Part shown: piece after piece, positions 43,508 through 55,295 of the stretch
How positions within the stretch are numbered: position 1 is the first letter of the stretch
How the letters are laid out: every line of letters begins with the position of its first letter
DNA from: Bubalus kerabau
Lineage: Eukaryota > Chordata > Mammalia > Artiodactyla > Bovidae
NCBI RefSeq assembly: GCF_029407905.1
Contig: NC_073645.1
Location: 49,043,501 to 49,107,500 of the forward strand
Direction: 5' to 3'
DNA: 64,000 nt
Position numbers and translations under genes: made by a program
The notes under the pieces: generated by a model
The model's input: only the letters and a program-made list of their open reading frames with translations
Databases searched by the model: none
Told to the model about the DNA's origin: nothing

Positions 43508-43608
43508 CTGTGGAACAATTATTTTCACCTGGCCGTCGCTTTCCTCACTCAAGAGTCCTTGCAGCTGGAGAATTTTTCAAGTGCTAAGAGAGCGAAAATC
43601 CTTAACAA
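43508..43608 (+). CDS. DOCK1: DOCK1 internal exon B (101 bp), coding
   Basis: This exon encodes LWNNYFHLAVAFLTQESL and then QLENFSSAKRAKILN, 33 codons plus the first two bases (AA) of a Lys codon that exon C completes with G. It opens in phase 0, matching the end of exon A. The acceptor is TTTTCAG at 43501-43507, and the donor is the perfect consensus AA|GTAAGT from 43609. The LWNNYFHLAVAFLT core is conserved across the DOCK-A subfamily. The following QESLQLENFSSAKRAK matches DOCK1 as I remember it, whereas DOCK2 and DOCK5 carry substitutions here. It encodes a helical segment of the armadillo-like central region ahead of the catalytic DHR-2 domain. Skipping this exon alone would shift the frame (101 nt). 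Skipping it together with exon A (180 nt) would not. Confidence 0.96.
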
Positions 43609-45473
43609 GTAAGTCCACGCAGCTCCAGATTCACGGGCAGGAGCCTGCGAGTCTATTAGAATCATCTTCTCATGGCCTCTAAGCCAACTCGGTACCAACT
43701 GAGATGCAATCATGGTGTAATGAGAGGGTGGTTTCAGGTCATGAATTGGGTATTGCCTTTTCTAACCCGTGAGTCCAGGTTGAAGATTGCTGGATTCATT
43801 CTGGTGGGTTGCCGGTCCCTGCCATTCAAGACTATTAGTGCCGCACAGAATGGGAGTTTGGGGACATAATTGCTTCTGCTGTGTGCTGTGCTGATGTCAC
43901 GCCACATGTGGTTTGTGTGTGGCTTAATTCTCCAGTGTAAGCTTGAAACAAGGAAGCTTCTGATGGAAGCTGTTGCACGTTGGAATTGTGGGACAGCCCA
44001 TCGTGCAGTGGTGAGCAGTCTGGGGTTCCTTCTTTGCCAGAGATGACCCTGGGCCTCTTCCCAGCAGGAGATCTGAAGGGCTTAACTCACCCTTTTATTA
44101 TCCTAAGAACCTCTCAGAAGCCCCAGGAAAGACAAGATTCCTACCTGGCTCTTTCAGCAGTGCGTCCTGAACAGCTCCTGGTCCAGGGTCAGGAAAAGAA
44201 CCCTTGCGTGGGGTTCTTTGCAACCCTTGGGCTCTCTGAGGACCTGTATCCTCTTCCTGCCTCAGTTTCACCAGCATCTCAGTTCTGTGGGTGCCCAGAG
44301 GGAAGACAGTGAACCCTCATGGGGGATCTGTTCATCAATACATCAGTATTTCATCAGCACATCACGGTGCTGAGTCAGCCATCCCTGTTCATCATTTTGT
44401 GATCCATCTGTGCCATGCTGTTCCAAGGCATTGCCAGCCCGGTGTCTAGGGGTTAGAGATTCCAAGGTATCTCCAAAGGGGAAAGCTGCTCAGCCGTCCC
44501 TGTATCCTGGGAGCATGTGTCTCCCTCATGGAGGTGAGGTTGGGATCCAGACAGTTCGAGCTGACAGCGGGGCCCTGTCTTTACCAAGCTCCCAGCACAG
44601 CCCACCCTTAGACACACCTGCGGAGAAAACCTATTTTTAAACTGGAAACCTGCATGAAAAGAGCTGACGTCTCCTTCCCACTTTGGAGAATAAAATGGCT
44701 TGATTCTGAGCATTCTCCAGGTCAGGGTGCAGCCTCTCTCTTCCCGGGCCCTTTCCTCGCTGCTGCAAGAGCCTTAACGTTCAAGCTAAAGCAACGCCAG
44801 GAAATGAGCCTTGGCCGCCAAAGGAGACGTTTGCTTCCCCGTCACACTGTACCTTCTGAGCTTCAGAGCCACGGAAAATTAAACACGGCCAGTTGGTGTC
44901 TGCCCTCCCTGACCCGGCGGGGCCTCTGATCGGGCTTTTAGAATTCTCTCTCTCACAACCATGGGAGGAGAAATGCGGATTTCCCCTTTGAAATTGTCCC
45001 ATGGATCCCCCGAGGGAAAAAGCCCCAAGCGTCCCAGAAGGTGTCTTTGCAGGAGTGTCTCAGCTCGGGGGCAACCTCAGGGTTCCTCTTCGGGGCTGCT
45101 AGCTCAGTGTGCAGCCGTGACGGGCCCCGAGGAGACCCCATTTCCGGCGTCTGTCATGAGCACTCTTGGCCTACGAGGCCGCGTGGCTGACGCGAGGCAG
45201 GTTTGCATTTTCCCTGCCTCTTGCTGCACCTTAAACACTCTACCATCCGTGCGCAATTTTAACTTCTAAGCAAAACCTGCAGAAGAAATATTAGGAGGGC
45301 TTCCACATTGTTAAGTGGCTATGCTCCAATACAAGATAAAAAGATTTAAAAAAAAAAAAGCATGACTGATGTAGATCGCAAGTGCCACCTGGGTGCCTTT
45401 GCAGCCTGGAGTTGGCATGTGGTGGTACTGAGCTTCAGTGGTGAAGGTGGCTGAGTTGTTTACCAGAGAGCAT
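43609..45473. other. Unique intron after exon B
   Basis: No exon recognised. 44640-45270 is G+C-richer with scattered CpG and overlapping open frames on both strands. A short L1-like 3' tail (TGGCTATGCTCCAATACAAG, then A-rich) lies at 45296-45362. Confidence 0.45.
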
Positions 45474-45486
45474 CATGCCAGTGAAC

Positions 45487-45605
45487 TGCTACTGCTACTG
45501 CTAAGTCACTTCAGTCGTGTCCAACTCTGTGCAACCCCAGAGATGGCAGCCCACCAGGCTCCCCCGTCCCTGGGACTCTCCAGGCAAGAACACTGGAGCG
45601 GGTTG
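45487..45605 (-). mobile_element. Bov-A SINE with 13-bp target duplication
   Basis: CTACTGCTACTGCTAAGTCA to CACTGGAGCGGGTTG. CATGCCAGTGAAC (45474-45486) and CATGCCAGCGAAC (45606-45618) flank it with one difference. Confidence 0.93.
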
Positions 45606-45618
45606 CATGCCAGCGAAC

Positions 45619-47224
45619 AGCCAGTCCCAAAAGGGGCTATGCGGTCCTAAGGGGTGTGGCCCCCTCTCTAAGCAGAGGTGCTCTGGGTTGTTGCAGCATG
45701 AGAGAGTGGCCAGGATTGGGGCACTTGGGACTTGGCACAGGGCATGAGGGACCAAGTGACACAGGGATTAACCCCAGTGGTCTGGGCAAGTGGCTGGGTG
45801 CTGACGTCCAGCACAGTGGACATCGTAATGCAGGTGGCTACTTTTTTCTAGAAGGGAAGGCCAGGGGGTCTGAAAGTGGAGTTGTGCCATCCCGTTTCAT
45901 CGCCTCTGACTGTCTCCCCATCAGCCTGTCTGCTGCTGCTGGGTTTGTGAATCCGTGGAACCCACACGCCCCCGGCTCCTCTTCCTCTCTGCAGACCCCT
46001 CAGCTTCTCGTATCTTCCGGGTCGACAGCTCTGTAGCCCAGAACAATAGAAAATGCCAGGATCAGAAGATCTGCCTGTTCGTTCTCTCCTGTTCAGCTGC
46101 GTGTCCTCCCGATGACCTAGGTTGGGGAGATAATTAGGATATTTATTCCAGAGGCGTTCCCCAAAGTGCACGGGAGTAGCATAAAAGAATGGGCCATACT
46201 GCGCAGAGCACTGATTATGTCCAACCCAAACTGAGTACAAGATTTGGCAATGAACCACGAAATAAATAACCCGTAGGAATTAAAGTCCATAATAAGAACA
46301 TTTAACTGACTCACCTTCAGACGTCCTTGGCGCTAGTGACTCCTAACGAAGGACAGAGAAGTCGACAGAATGCTAAACCTGACCGTCCTTAATTCCCCCA
46401 CCTCCACCCTCCCACGCACTTTGCACATTCCCAGGGCTCAGGATATTTTGAGTCCAGTGTGAAAGAGCTGGCTTGGAATTAGCAGCCAGTGTGGACATTT
46501 TAATCTGGAAGACATCATGCGTCCTGGTGGGGACCATGGGGTGCTGTGACTGCAAATGGGCTTCTGTGTTCAGAACCAGACTTCTTTCTGAGAGAGGAAG
46601 CGGTTCATGAATGGGCCTCCAGCAGATCTAAGCATAAAATGCTCATTTACAACTGTCCGCTGAGAGGGTAATGCTGGATGGCCAACCCCGGGCCGGTGCA
46701 ACCCCGGGTCGGTGAACTCGTGTGACTAACGTGTGTCATTCCCGTTACCCTCTTCCTCACTTGGTCCCGGAGTGTTTCTCATTCTTTTTTGGTTCATTTT
46801 AACTATAGAAGTCTATCCTCAAATACTTGCCTGTTCTTAGAGGACAGGTTTCACTGCTGGACCAAATACCATATTAAAAAAAAAAAAAAAATCATCATCA
46901 TTCTAAACACTGGGTTCTAAAACATTAGTGAGGAGTTGAGTTTATGCACACTGATGTACACACTACTTTTTAGGGGAACCGAAAGGAAAGAGTACACGGG
47001 GACAAGCCTTGCTTTGCGTGTGACCTAATAAGAAGCTGCGGTAGAGTGTTCCAAATTATAAAAGAAAATATGATATTTAATTTGTGTTTGTGCTATTTTT
47101 TCCCCCAAGAGGCTCAAATTATTGCAAATAAATTCACTATATAATAAGAATTAGAAGGGAACCAGAGGAGATAGACTCAACAAGCTGTAACCCATGCCAA
47201 GGTCCTTTTGACAGAGTTAAGTGA
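45619..47224. other. Unique intron sequence
   Basis: Poly(A) at about 46875-46892. No repeat or exon recognised otherwise. Confidence 0.45.
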
Positions 47225-50110
47225 ACTGCTTTTGGCTTGCGTACATTAGTGATACTACATTCCTTTTATCTGAAGTATAGTTGATTTACAATAGTAAGTT
47301 TCTGGTGTATAGCAAAGTCTTGCTGGGATTTCTCCTTTGCCCTTGGATGTGGGGTATCTTTTCTTGGTGGAATCCAACATTCTCCTGTAGACGCTTATTC
47401 AGCAGTGAGTTACAATTTTGGAGTTCTCACAGGAGAAGATGAATGCTCTAAGCAAAAGATGGAGAAGCTCTATACAGTCAGCAAAAACAAGACTGGGAGC
47501 TGACTGTGGCTCAGATCATGAACTCCTTATTGCCAAATTCAGACTTAAATTGAAGACAGTAGGGAAAACCACTAGACCATTCAGGTAAGACCTAAATCAA
47601 ATCCCTTATGATTATACAGTAGAAGTGACAAATAGATTCAAGGGGTTAGATTGGATAGACCGAGTGCCTGAAGAACTATGGACAGAGGTTCGTGACATTG
47701 TACAAGACACAGTGATCAAGACCATCCCCAAGAAAAAGAAAGGCAAAAAGGCAAAATGTTTGCTTGAGAAGGCCTTACAAATAACTGAGAAAAGAAGAGA
47801 AACTGAAGGCAAAGGAGAAAAGGAAAGATACACCCATTTGAATGCAGAGTTCCAAAGAATAGTAAGGAGAGATAAGAAAGCCTCCTCAGTGATCAATGCA
47901 AAGAAATAGAGGCAAACAATAGAATGGGAAAGACTAGAGAGCTCTTCAAGAAAATTAGAGATACCAAGGGAACATTTTATGCAAAGATGGGCACAACAAA
48001 GGACAGATATGGTTTGGACTTAACAGAAGCAGAAGATATTAAGAAGAGGTGACAAGAATACACAGAAGAACTATACAAAAAAGTTCTTCATGACCCAGAT
48101 AACCATGATGGTGTGACCACTCACCTAGAGCCAGACATCCTGGAATGTGAAGTTAAATGGGCCTCAGGAAGCATCACTATGAACAAAGCTAGTGGAAGTG
48201 ATGGAATTCCAGCTGAGCTCTTTCAAATCCTGAAAGATGATGCTGTGAAAGTGCTGCACTCAATATGCCAGACAATTTGGAAAACTCAGCAGTGGCCACA
48301 TGAATGGAAAGGTCGGTTTTCATTCCAGTCCCAAAGAAGGGCAATGCCACAGAATGTTCAAACTACTGCACAATTACACTCATCTCCCAAGCTAGCAAAA
48401 TAATGTGCAAAATTCTCCAAGCCAGGCTTAAACAGTGCATGAACCATGAACTTCCAGATGTTCAAGCTGGATTTAGAAAAGGCAGGGGAACCAGAGATCA
48501 AATTGCCAACATCTGTTGGATCATGGAAAAAGCAAGAGAATTCCAATAAAACATCTATTTCTGCTTTATTGACTACACCAAAGCCTTTGACCGTGTGTAT
48601 CACAACAAACTGTGGAAAATTCTTAAAGAGATGGGAATACAAGACCCCCTGACCTGCCTCCTGAGAAACCTATATGCAGATCAGGAAGCAACAGTTAGAA
48701 CTGGACATGGGACAACAGACTGGTTCCAAATCGGGAAAAGAATACACCAAGGTTTTATATTGTCACCCTGCTTATTTAACATATATGCAGAGTACGTCAT
48801 GCGAAATGCGGAGCTGGATGAATCACAAGCTGGAATCAAGATTGCTGGGAGAAATATCAATAACCTCAGATATGCAGATGATACCACCCTTATAGCATAA
48901 AGCGAAGAAGAACTAAAGAGCCTCTTGATGAAAATGAAAGAGGAGAGTGAAAAAGTTGGCTTAAAGCTCAACATTCAGAAAACTAAGATTATAGCATCTG
49001 ATCCCATCACTTCATGGCAAATAGATGGGGAAACAATGGAAACAGTGAGAGATTTTATTTTCTGGGGCTCCCAAATCACTGCAGATGGAGACTGCAGCCA
49101 TAAAATTAAAAGACACTTGCTTCTTGGAAGAAAAGATATGACCAACCTAGACAGCATATTAAAAAGCAGAGACATTACTTTGCCAACAAAGGTCCATCTA
49201 GTCAAGGCTATGGTTTTTCCAGTAGGCGTGTATGGATGTAAGAGTTGGACTATAAAGAAAGCTGAGCACTGAAAAACTGATGCTTTTGAACTGTGGTGTT
49301 GGAGAAGACTCTTGAGAGTCCCTTGAACTGCAAGGAGATCCAACCAGTCCATCCTAAAGGAAGTCAGTCCTGAATATTCTTTGGAAGGACTGATGTTGAA
49401 GCTGAAACATCAATACTTTGGCCACCTGATGCGAAGAAGTGACTCATTTGAAAAGACCCTGATGATAGGAAAGATTGAAGGCGGGAGGAGAATGGGACGG
49501 CAGAGGATGAGATGGTTGGATGGCATCACCAACTCAATGGACGTGAGTTTGAGCAAGCTCCAGGAGTTGGTGATGGACAGGGAGGCCAGCATGCTGTGGT
49601 TCATGGGGTCGCAAAGAGTCAGACATGACTGAGCAACTGAACTGAACTGATATAGCAAAGTGACTCAGTATTTTTTTTTTTTTTTCAGATTTTTTCCATT
49701 ATAGGTTATTGTAAGAGAGTGAATATATTTCCCTGTACTGTACAGTAAATCACTGTTGTTTATTTTATACAAGCACTGTGCATCTGTTAATCCCATACTC
49801 CTCATTTATGACCCCACCCTGTCCTTTTCCCCTTTGGTAGCCCCAAGTTTATTTTCTCTGTCTCTTCCTGTTTTGTAAATAAATTCATTTGTGTTACATT
49901 TTAGATTCCGCACGTAAGCAACATCGTATACTTGTCTTCCTCTGCCTGACTTCTTCACTTAGTGTGATCATCTCTAGGCCCATCCAAACTCCTGCAAGTG
50001 GCATCGTTCCATTATTTTTATGGCTGAGTAATATTCCGTTGTCAATATATACCATATCTTTTAGTGATGTGGTTTTTACTGACCGTGATAAAACTTTATG
50101 CAGTGGAGGA
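47225..50110 (-). mobile_element. Artiodactyl L1 3' end split by a 2.3-kb BovB
   Basis: Pieces at 47225-47318 and 49651-50110. Landmarks are AGTTGATTTACAATAGTAAG before the BovB, then TATAGGTTATTGTAAGAGAG, TTTTATGGCTGAGTAATATT and ATATACCATATCTTTTAGTG after it. Confidence 0.83.
47319..49650 (+). mobile_element. BovB (RTE) LINE, 2.3 kb, 5'-truncated, with exact duplications
   Basis: TATAGCAAAGT occurs at 47308-47318 and 49651-49661. Coding pieces run from the endonuclease end (EKLYTVSKNKTG) through the reverse transcriptase (NKASGSDGIPAELFQILKDD, DVQAGFRKGRGTRDQIANIC, LSPCLFNIYAEYVM, LRYADDTT with the catalytic YADD intact) to the C-terminal region (ITADGDCSHKIKRHLL, RMRWLDGITNSMDVSL). Stops and frameshifts break it, for example TAA at 48898 just after YADDTTLIA and TGA at 49270. 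The 3' end is CTGAACTGAACTGA. Full BovB is about 3.2 kb from memory, so the 5' 0.9 kb is missing. Confidence 0.96.
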
Positions 50111-50544
50111 CACATCTCTCCCTGTGTCTAGTTAGGCTTATTCCCATCAGTCTGGGGTCCCTCTTCCTCCCACCTCCCCAGAAGTTACCAGTCTTTCCCA
50201 TAAAAAAAAAAAAAGTCTCAGCTCACCGATCATCTCCCCCAGCTCCCTGCATGCCTCCCGTCTCTCCCCATCCTCCATTGCTCCTGGCTCTGGCTGCTGG
50301 CCGGCTCCTGTCTGGGCTCCCAGAACCCCATCGTAGGTTTTCCTTCTCCCATCTTAGCCTCTCTGCACTGTTGTCAGACTCCTCCATCCAACCGTTCAGG
50401 GATGGAGCTCCTCAAGTCTCGATGATTCTGTGGTCTTCCCCTTAAGACAGCATTTTTCGATATCAGCCCTTGTGCATCTCAGCCCTTTGTTGGGCCAGGA
50501 CCGCAACCTAATGGGCCGTTGTATTGATTTTTTTTAGAGCCATC
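50111..50544. other. Unique intron sequence
   Basis: Nothing recognised apart from an A13-type run near 50202-50214. Confidence 0.4.
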
Positions 50545-50985
50545 TGCCGTAAGGTAGCAATGAGCACAAACTGAGCGGCTCGAAGTAACGGCAATATATT
50601 GTCTTCCAGTTGCAGAGACCAGAGGTTGAAATCCAGGCATCGACAGAGTTGGTTCCTCCTGGAAGCTCAGAGGGAGCACTTCCCGCCTCTCTCCTACCTT
50701 CTGGGGCGGCCCTGTCCTTCGCTGTGGTCGTGCTCCTCAGCTGCGCCTTCATCCTCACACGGCCCTCCTCCCTGTGTCTCTGTCCTTAAACGTCTCCTTT
50801 TCCTGATAAGCATGCCAGTGGTTGGATTTAAGGCCTGCCCCGTCCAGCATGACCTCATGCTAGCAGGATTCCTTCTGCAAAGACACTCTTCCAGACACAC
50901 TCACATTCATAGACAGCAGTAGTTAGGATCTTAACAGATTTTTATGGAGGACACAATTCAACCCACACCAGCCAAGACCAACATA
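50545..50985 (-). mobile_element. MaLR-type LTR remnant
   Basis: AAACTGAGCGGCTCGAAGTA, ATATTGTCTTCCAGTTGCAG, CCTTCATCCTCACACGGCCC, GGTTGGATTTAAGGCCTGCC and TTCAACCCACACC follow the reversed consensus of a common mammalian MaLR LTR. It is probably related to the 15.1-15.4 kb piece. Confidence 0.6.
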
Positions 50986-53900
50986 CCTCTTTCTTTCCTT
51001 TTTATCCCCAACTCAAATAGAATATAAGAAAGCATTAGAGTTCATGGCAGGTAGTAAAGTTAAGCATTATCTCATGAAACTCTTGTGCACATATATTTAT
51101 GTGTGTGCTGCTTAGTATATTTCTCATTTCAAGAAAATTTTTGAAACTTACTGATCTGCCTCTGAAGCCTTGGTTCGCAACATAGCCCTCCTCTTAAGGG
51201 GAAACAGTAAGGCAAGCTCCCTGTCCTCCAGCCTCCCTCCCTTCTGTGGTCCATATACCTACCTATCCGCACCCGCTGCCTCCCCCCACCCCCCACCGCC
51301 ACAGGGCCTTTGCACCTGCTGGTTGTGTCCCATATCTGTCTGAATTACAGCTTTCCTTCTTCAAATCTGAAAGTCAACGTTACTCTCAGAGCGAACTTCA
51401 CCCACAGCCAACCTGGACCCACACCACTTTTTCCTAACGAACCATGATCATGGCCCTTTGAGAAAAACTATATACAAGTACATGCATGTCCTGGGCCCAT
51501 CTCTGCTACTATGCGAACAGGCCCCGCACAACTGTGGGCTGTGTCTCTTCTGCACATTATATTACTGTTCCCATGTTAGCTCTGTGCTGGCCTCCAGGAC
51601 ATATTCAGTAAATCATGAAGCAATGAGTGATGCTTGCTGAACAAATTAGTCTCAATGACCATGGAAACCATGGGGGGGATGCTGTGAGGAGGCCAGTCTA
51701 AGCTTCTAAAGGAAGGACCAGCCTGACTTCACTGTTTGCTCAGACAAACAAGGGCAACGTCTCGTTCTCCCCAAAGCCTGGGAGACATGCGTCATGCCAT
51801 CAATACCCGATACCACAGATGAAGAGACCGTGGGTCAGGGTGGTCAGGTAACTTTCCCTGTGTGCTGGGACTGGGGCTTGGTTTGCTGACCCCTCAACTT
51901 GGATGACTGTCTCTGGTGGACATGCTGTTTCTGCTCCTTGGGGTGAAGATTCAGGATAGCAGGTGCTGAGATGAGGCTGGGGAGACCAGAGTCATGCTGT
52001 TTTGGGTTAGAGCTGTAGGCCTGGATGTGGGATCTGAGATCTATCCAGGCTCACATCTAAAGGAATCCTTCTCGGGGCCCCTCGGGCTGGCCCTTTCAAG
52101 GTGTCCACTCACCGTGTGGGTGGGCACAGGGCAGCTGGGTGTGGTCGGAGTGCCTAGTGACCCCAGCTTTGTGGAGACAGGCGTGTCATTTCAGCAGCAG
52201 GAATCTCTGCTTCCTCAGTGGGAAAGTGGCTGTGGGAACATCTCTGCTCACTGCATGGGCTTACCGCAAGAATGAAACGTAACACGTGCAGCTTGAGGGA
52301 TGGGACAGTGCTGTGCTGTGACTTGTGGACGCCTGCCTCTCTGGTCCTCAAGGTGTGGGCCAGGGGGAGGGACGGGGATCTGTGGGAGTCTGCAGACTTG
52401 CAGTCTCTTCTCCTCTTGCCCTGTGACCTTGGCCAAGTCATCTTGCTCCCCCGCCCCCGAGGACTAGCTCTGTTCCCTCAACCATCAGTCTTCAGGATGG
52501 ACTCTTACGAAAACCCCAAAGCCGCCAGCTCTGGATCCCAGGTCCTCCGCACTGCTGCTTGTCTCCTCCTTGGGAGACAACAGCTGAATGGCTCAGGAAT
52601 CCCTCCTAAGTTGCGGTGGCAGCTCTGACTGTATTTGCGGATTACGCTGAGAAGTGTATGGATTCGTCAAAGCTGCCTGCTTTATTAAAGCCGGAGAAAA
52701 GATCAATCTTGCTGCCAGGGAGATGCGGTTCTGTCCTTCACCTTCGAGCTCTTTATGCCTCCTGTACCAACCTCGCACTCCTGTGTCTCACTTGACTATT
52801 AAAACGGCATTTTTAGCACCTTTATCCAGGCGGCCTAACTCTCATGAGGGATATATGCTCAGATATTTGCTCATCCTCCCTGTTCTCAAATACTTGTGAA
52901 GACGCATCACTTTCCACAGAGAAGATGGTGAAGCGTAGCTGAGCAGTGTAAGGCAAGCATCTTTGAGTCCCACCCAGCACTCAGCCAGCACTGGGAGCAC
53001 TGACGCTGTGTGGAGAAGCAGGGGGCGGGGCCGGCTCCCCTCTCCTGCGGTCCCTGCATCAACTCCATCTCTGGACGAGGGGCCAGTCGCCGTACGGCTT
53101 GAGACATCCACCGGGTCCCTCCTGGTGATCCAGACCGAAATGGCGAAGGCGCTACAGCTGGGGCTCCCCTGCCCGTTACCTTTCTGAACCTCGGGGTTTA
53201 ATTTGAATCAGAGTAAGACCTGAGAGAGGGAGTTTGGTCAGGGCGAGAGAGGCTCGGACACTGATGGAGATCTGCCTGGCTTTCACCACCCGTACTGTTC
53301 AAGAGCTACCATCCCAGACCAGGAAGCAATTGCTTGGCAGTTGCCAGGGACTTTAGAGCCTGTGTTAGTGACTGACAGCGCCTGCCCGGGACCAGGCTGT
53401 CACCTCCTCGGGGCCTCTGGCCTCCCCCTCGCTGTGCTGCAGTCTGAGCACCTGGAGGCAGAGGCTGGGGTGTTGGCGTCCTCAGGGTCCTCCCTGCAAT
53501 GCTGCACTCCCCGCTACCCCAAATATGTGCTCCGCTGGGAGGCAGCTCATCCCCCTGGACAGCGAGCATCCCCCCGGCCTGGGGAGGAAGCATCTGCCCT
53601 GGATGGAGCACGGTATTCCCTCCCCGATCCTCCTCTCCTGGCAAATGCTGGGAGGATGGTCTTCCCAGTCATCACGCACCCAACTGCCTCTTCACCTGGC
53701 CTGTGCTGCTGGGACCCCTTTGTCATTCCTACGGGAGCAAAATGGGGATGAAAAACAGCTCTCCGAGCCTCAAAAGGAAGCACCCCTTACTGTGCTCAGA
53801 TCGTGTGCCCCTGGGGTGTTTTGGGGTGCCAGCTAGATACCGAAGGGTGGCCGGGTCCCTGCTCACTGTATCTTGGTGGTGGGCGCAGACCCGAGCCGAG

Positions 53901-55026
53901 AGCCCCTCTCTCTCACAGAATTTACCTGCCCCAGTCGCTGGGCAGCACTGCATTCACCTCGGAGGACCGGCTTGTCCTCGGAGGAAGGGTGGTAACACTG
54001 CCCGCTCTTATCAGTTTCTCCACATGTACAGCCTCCTGGCACCTGTCCAACCGGGATGTTCCCAAGGCTGACTTCTCCAAGGGGAGCTGCCAGGTTTATC
54101 TTTCTTGGTTGTGATGATCACAGGGTCTGTAGTCCTTTCCTGCTGGAAGTGACAGACAGGTGCTTCGGGCACACAAGACTCTGATGAAAGGTGGCACCAG
54201 CTGGGGCTGTTGAGGTACCAGCCCGATCTCTGCCTCTGGAGTCACAACTCGGTCATCCGTAATCAGAGCTTTCTTCCCATGTCAGCTGACACAGGGATGC
54301 ACGGGGCAGGCGCCGATCCACAGCTGCAACGCTGCAACACTGTGGGATCATTTTGCAAATTATTATTTTTAATATAATCAGCCTTTTCCTTAGGCAATAA
54401 AGGGAAACGTTAAATTGCTCACAAACTAATAAAGGTTTATCTTCTGAAGCATCAAATTCTGTTTACTCATGAAACACGCACCCCCTCTGCTGACCCACTG
54501 GGAAGAAAATTAGCATTTATTTTCCCGGGATAAACAAAAATGGGCGGGGGCGGGGGGAATGTTTGTTGACATCTCTTGGTGTTAAGTCCTTCCTTACATT
54601 GAAAATGATGAAGAAGGATGGGAACTGGGAGCTCCACAGAAGAGGCCTTCCAGGGTCTGATTGCCTAAGACTCCAGGGCTTAATTTAACATGGGAGGTGT
54701 GTTTACTGTGTGCCAGGCTGTGCAATGGCATCTGGTGTCTGGTGCCTAGATGCTAATGATATGCATGCAAAGCAAACTCCCCCTCGGGCCCAGGGACCAG
54801 GTTCTCTTTCTCCTGCCATGAGAGATGGAAGAAAGGAAAGGAATTTCTCTGCACCGTCTCCCCCATGTTCCCACAGAGGAGAGGCCCTTATGTAATCCAT
54901 GATGATGGGAAAGTGAGGTTTTCAGCTGAATTCCTCCTCCAATTCCTTTCGGGGGCAGAAGAAGTTGATGCTTTGACACCCTCTTTATTGGCCTCAGGGA
55001 TGGGAGACTTTCGTTGCACGTAAAAA
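50986..55026. other. Unique intron, 4 kb, partly G+C-rich
   Basis: No repeats recognised over an unusually long span. 52930-54120 is G+C-rich with several overlapping open frames in different phases (53341-53751, 53499-54071, 53803-54114) that show no domain and no splice support. 54340-54540 is A+T-rich and repeat-free, a plausible conserved-element candidate. Confidence 0.5.
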
Positions 55027-55039
55027 TAATCCAAGTCTG

Positions 55040-55169
55040 GACTTCCCTGGAGGCCCAGTAGGTTAGGGCTCTACGCTTCCAAGGCAGGGGTCACAGGTTC
55101 AAAAACCTGACCGGGGACCTAAGATCCTTCGTGCCGCATGGTGCAGCCAAAAATAAAAGTAAATAAAAG
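55040..55169 (+). mobile_element. CHR-type SINE next to exon C
   Basis: ACTTCCCTGGAGGCCCAGTA to GTGCAGCCAAAAATAAAAGT. TAATCCAAGTCTG (55027-55039) and TAATCCAAGCCTG (55170-55182) are the target duplication with one difference. The right copy ends 54 bp before the exon C acceptor. Confidence 0.92.
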
Positions 55170-55182
55170 TAATCCAAGCCTG

Positions 55183-55236
55183 ATGTTCAAATGCTGTGTG
55201 GAGTGACTCAGTGTTTTTCCTGTCACTGGTTTTCAG
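55183..55236 (+). promoter_or_regulatory. DOCK1: Branch-point and acceptor region of exon C
   Basis: Between the SINE duplication and exon C lie only 54 bp: GAGTGACTCAGTG (55201-55213) offers a branch-site-like TGACTCA, then GTTTTTCCTGTCACTGGTTTTCAG-type pyrimidine-rich sequence ends at 55236. All splicing signals must fit here unless the SINE supplies part. Confidence 0.6.
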
Positions 55237-55295
55237 GTACGGCGATATGCGGAGACAGATTGGCTTCGAGATCAGGGACATGTGGTACAATCTCG
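55237..55295 (+). CDS. DOCK1: DOCK1 internal exon C (59 bp), coding
   Basis: The first base completes the Lys codon opened by exon B. It is followed by YGDMRRQIGFEIRDMWYNL (19 codons) and one base of a Gly codon (phase 1 end). The acceptor TTTTCAG ends at 55236 behind a short pyrimidine tract, and the donor G|GTGAGT starts at 55296. The sequence is the DOCK1 version: as I recall, DOCK2 has MRKEIGFRIRD and DOCK5 has MRRLIGFSIRD at this position. The segment lies just before the stretch leading into the catalytic DHR-2 domain. A CHR SINE with its target duplication ends 54 bp upstream of the acceptor. The next exon (beginning with the rest of Gly, then QHKIKF in DOCK1) was not found in the remaining 8.7 kb. 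Confidence 0.95.

Larger units (their letters stand above)
43609..55236 (+). other. DOCK1: DOCK1 intron between exons B and C (11,628 bp)
   Basis: This complete intron has donor GTAAGT at 43609 and acceptor TTTTCAG ending at 55236. It holds a Bov-A SINE, a 2.3-kb BovB inserted in an older L1 tail, a MaLR-type remnant, a long GC-richer unique stretch at about 51-54.3 kb and a CHR SINE close to the acceptor. Confidence 0.93.

Noticed and set aside
53341..54114. Cluster of 100-190-codon open frames
   Set aside because: Mutually overlapping in several frames of a G+C-rich stretch, with no domain, no conserved motif and intronic position.
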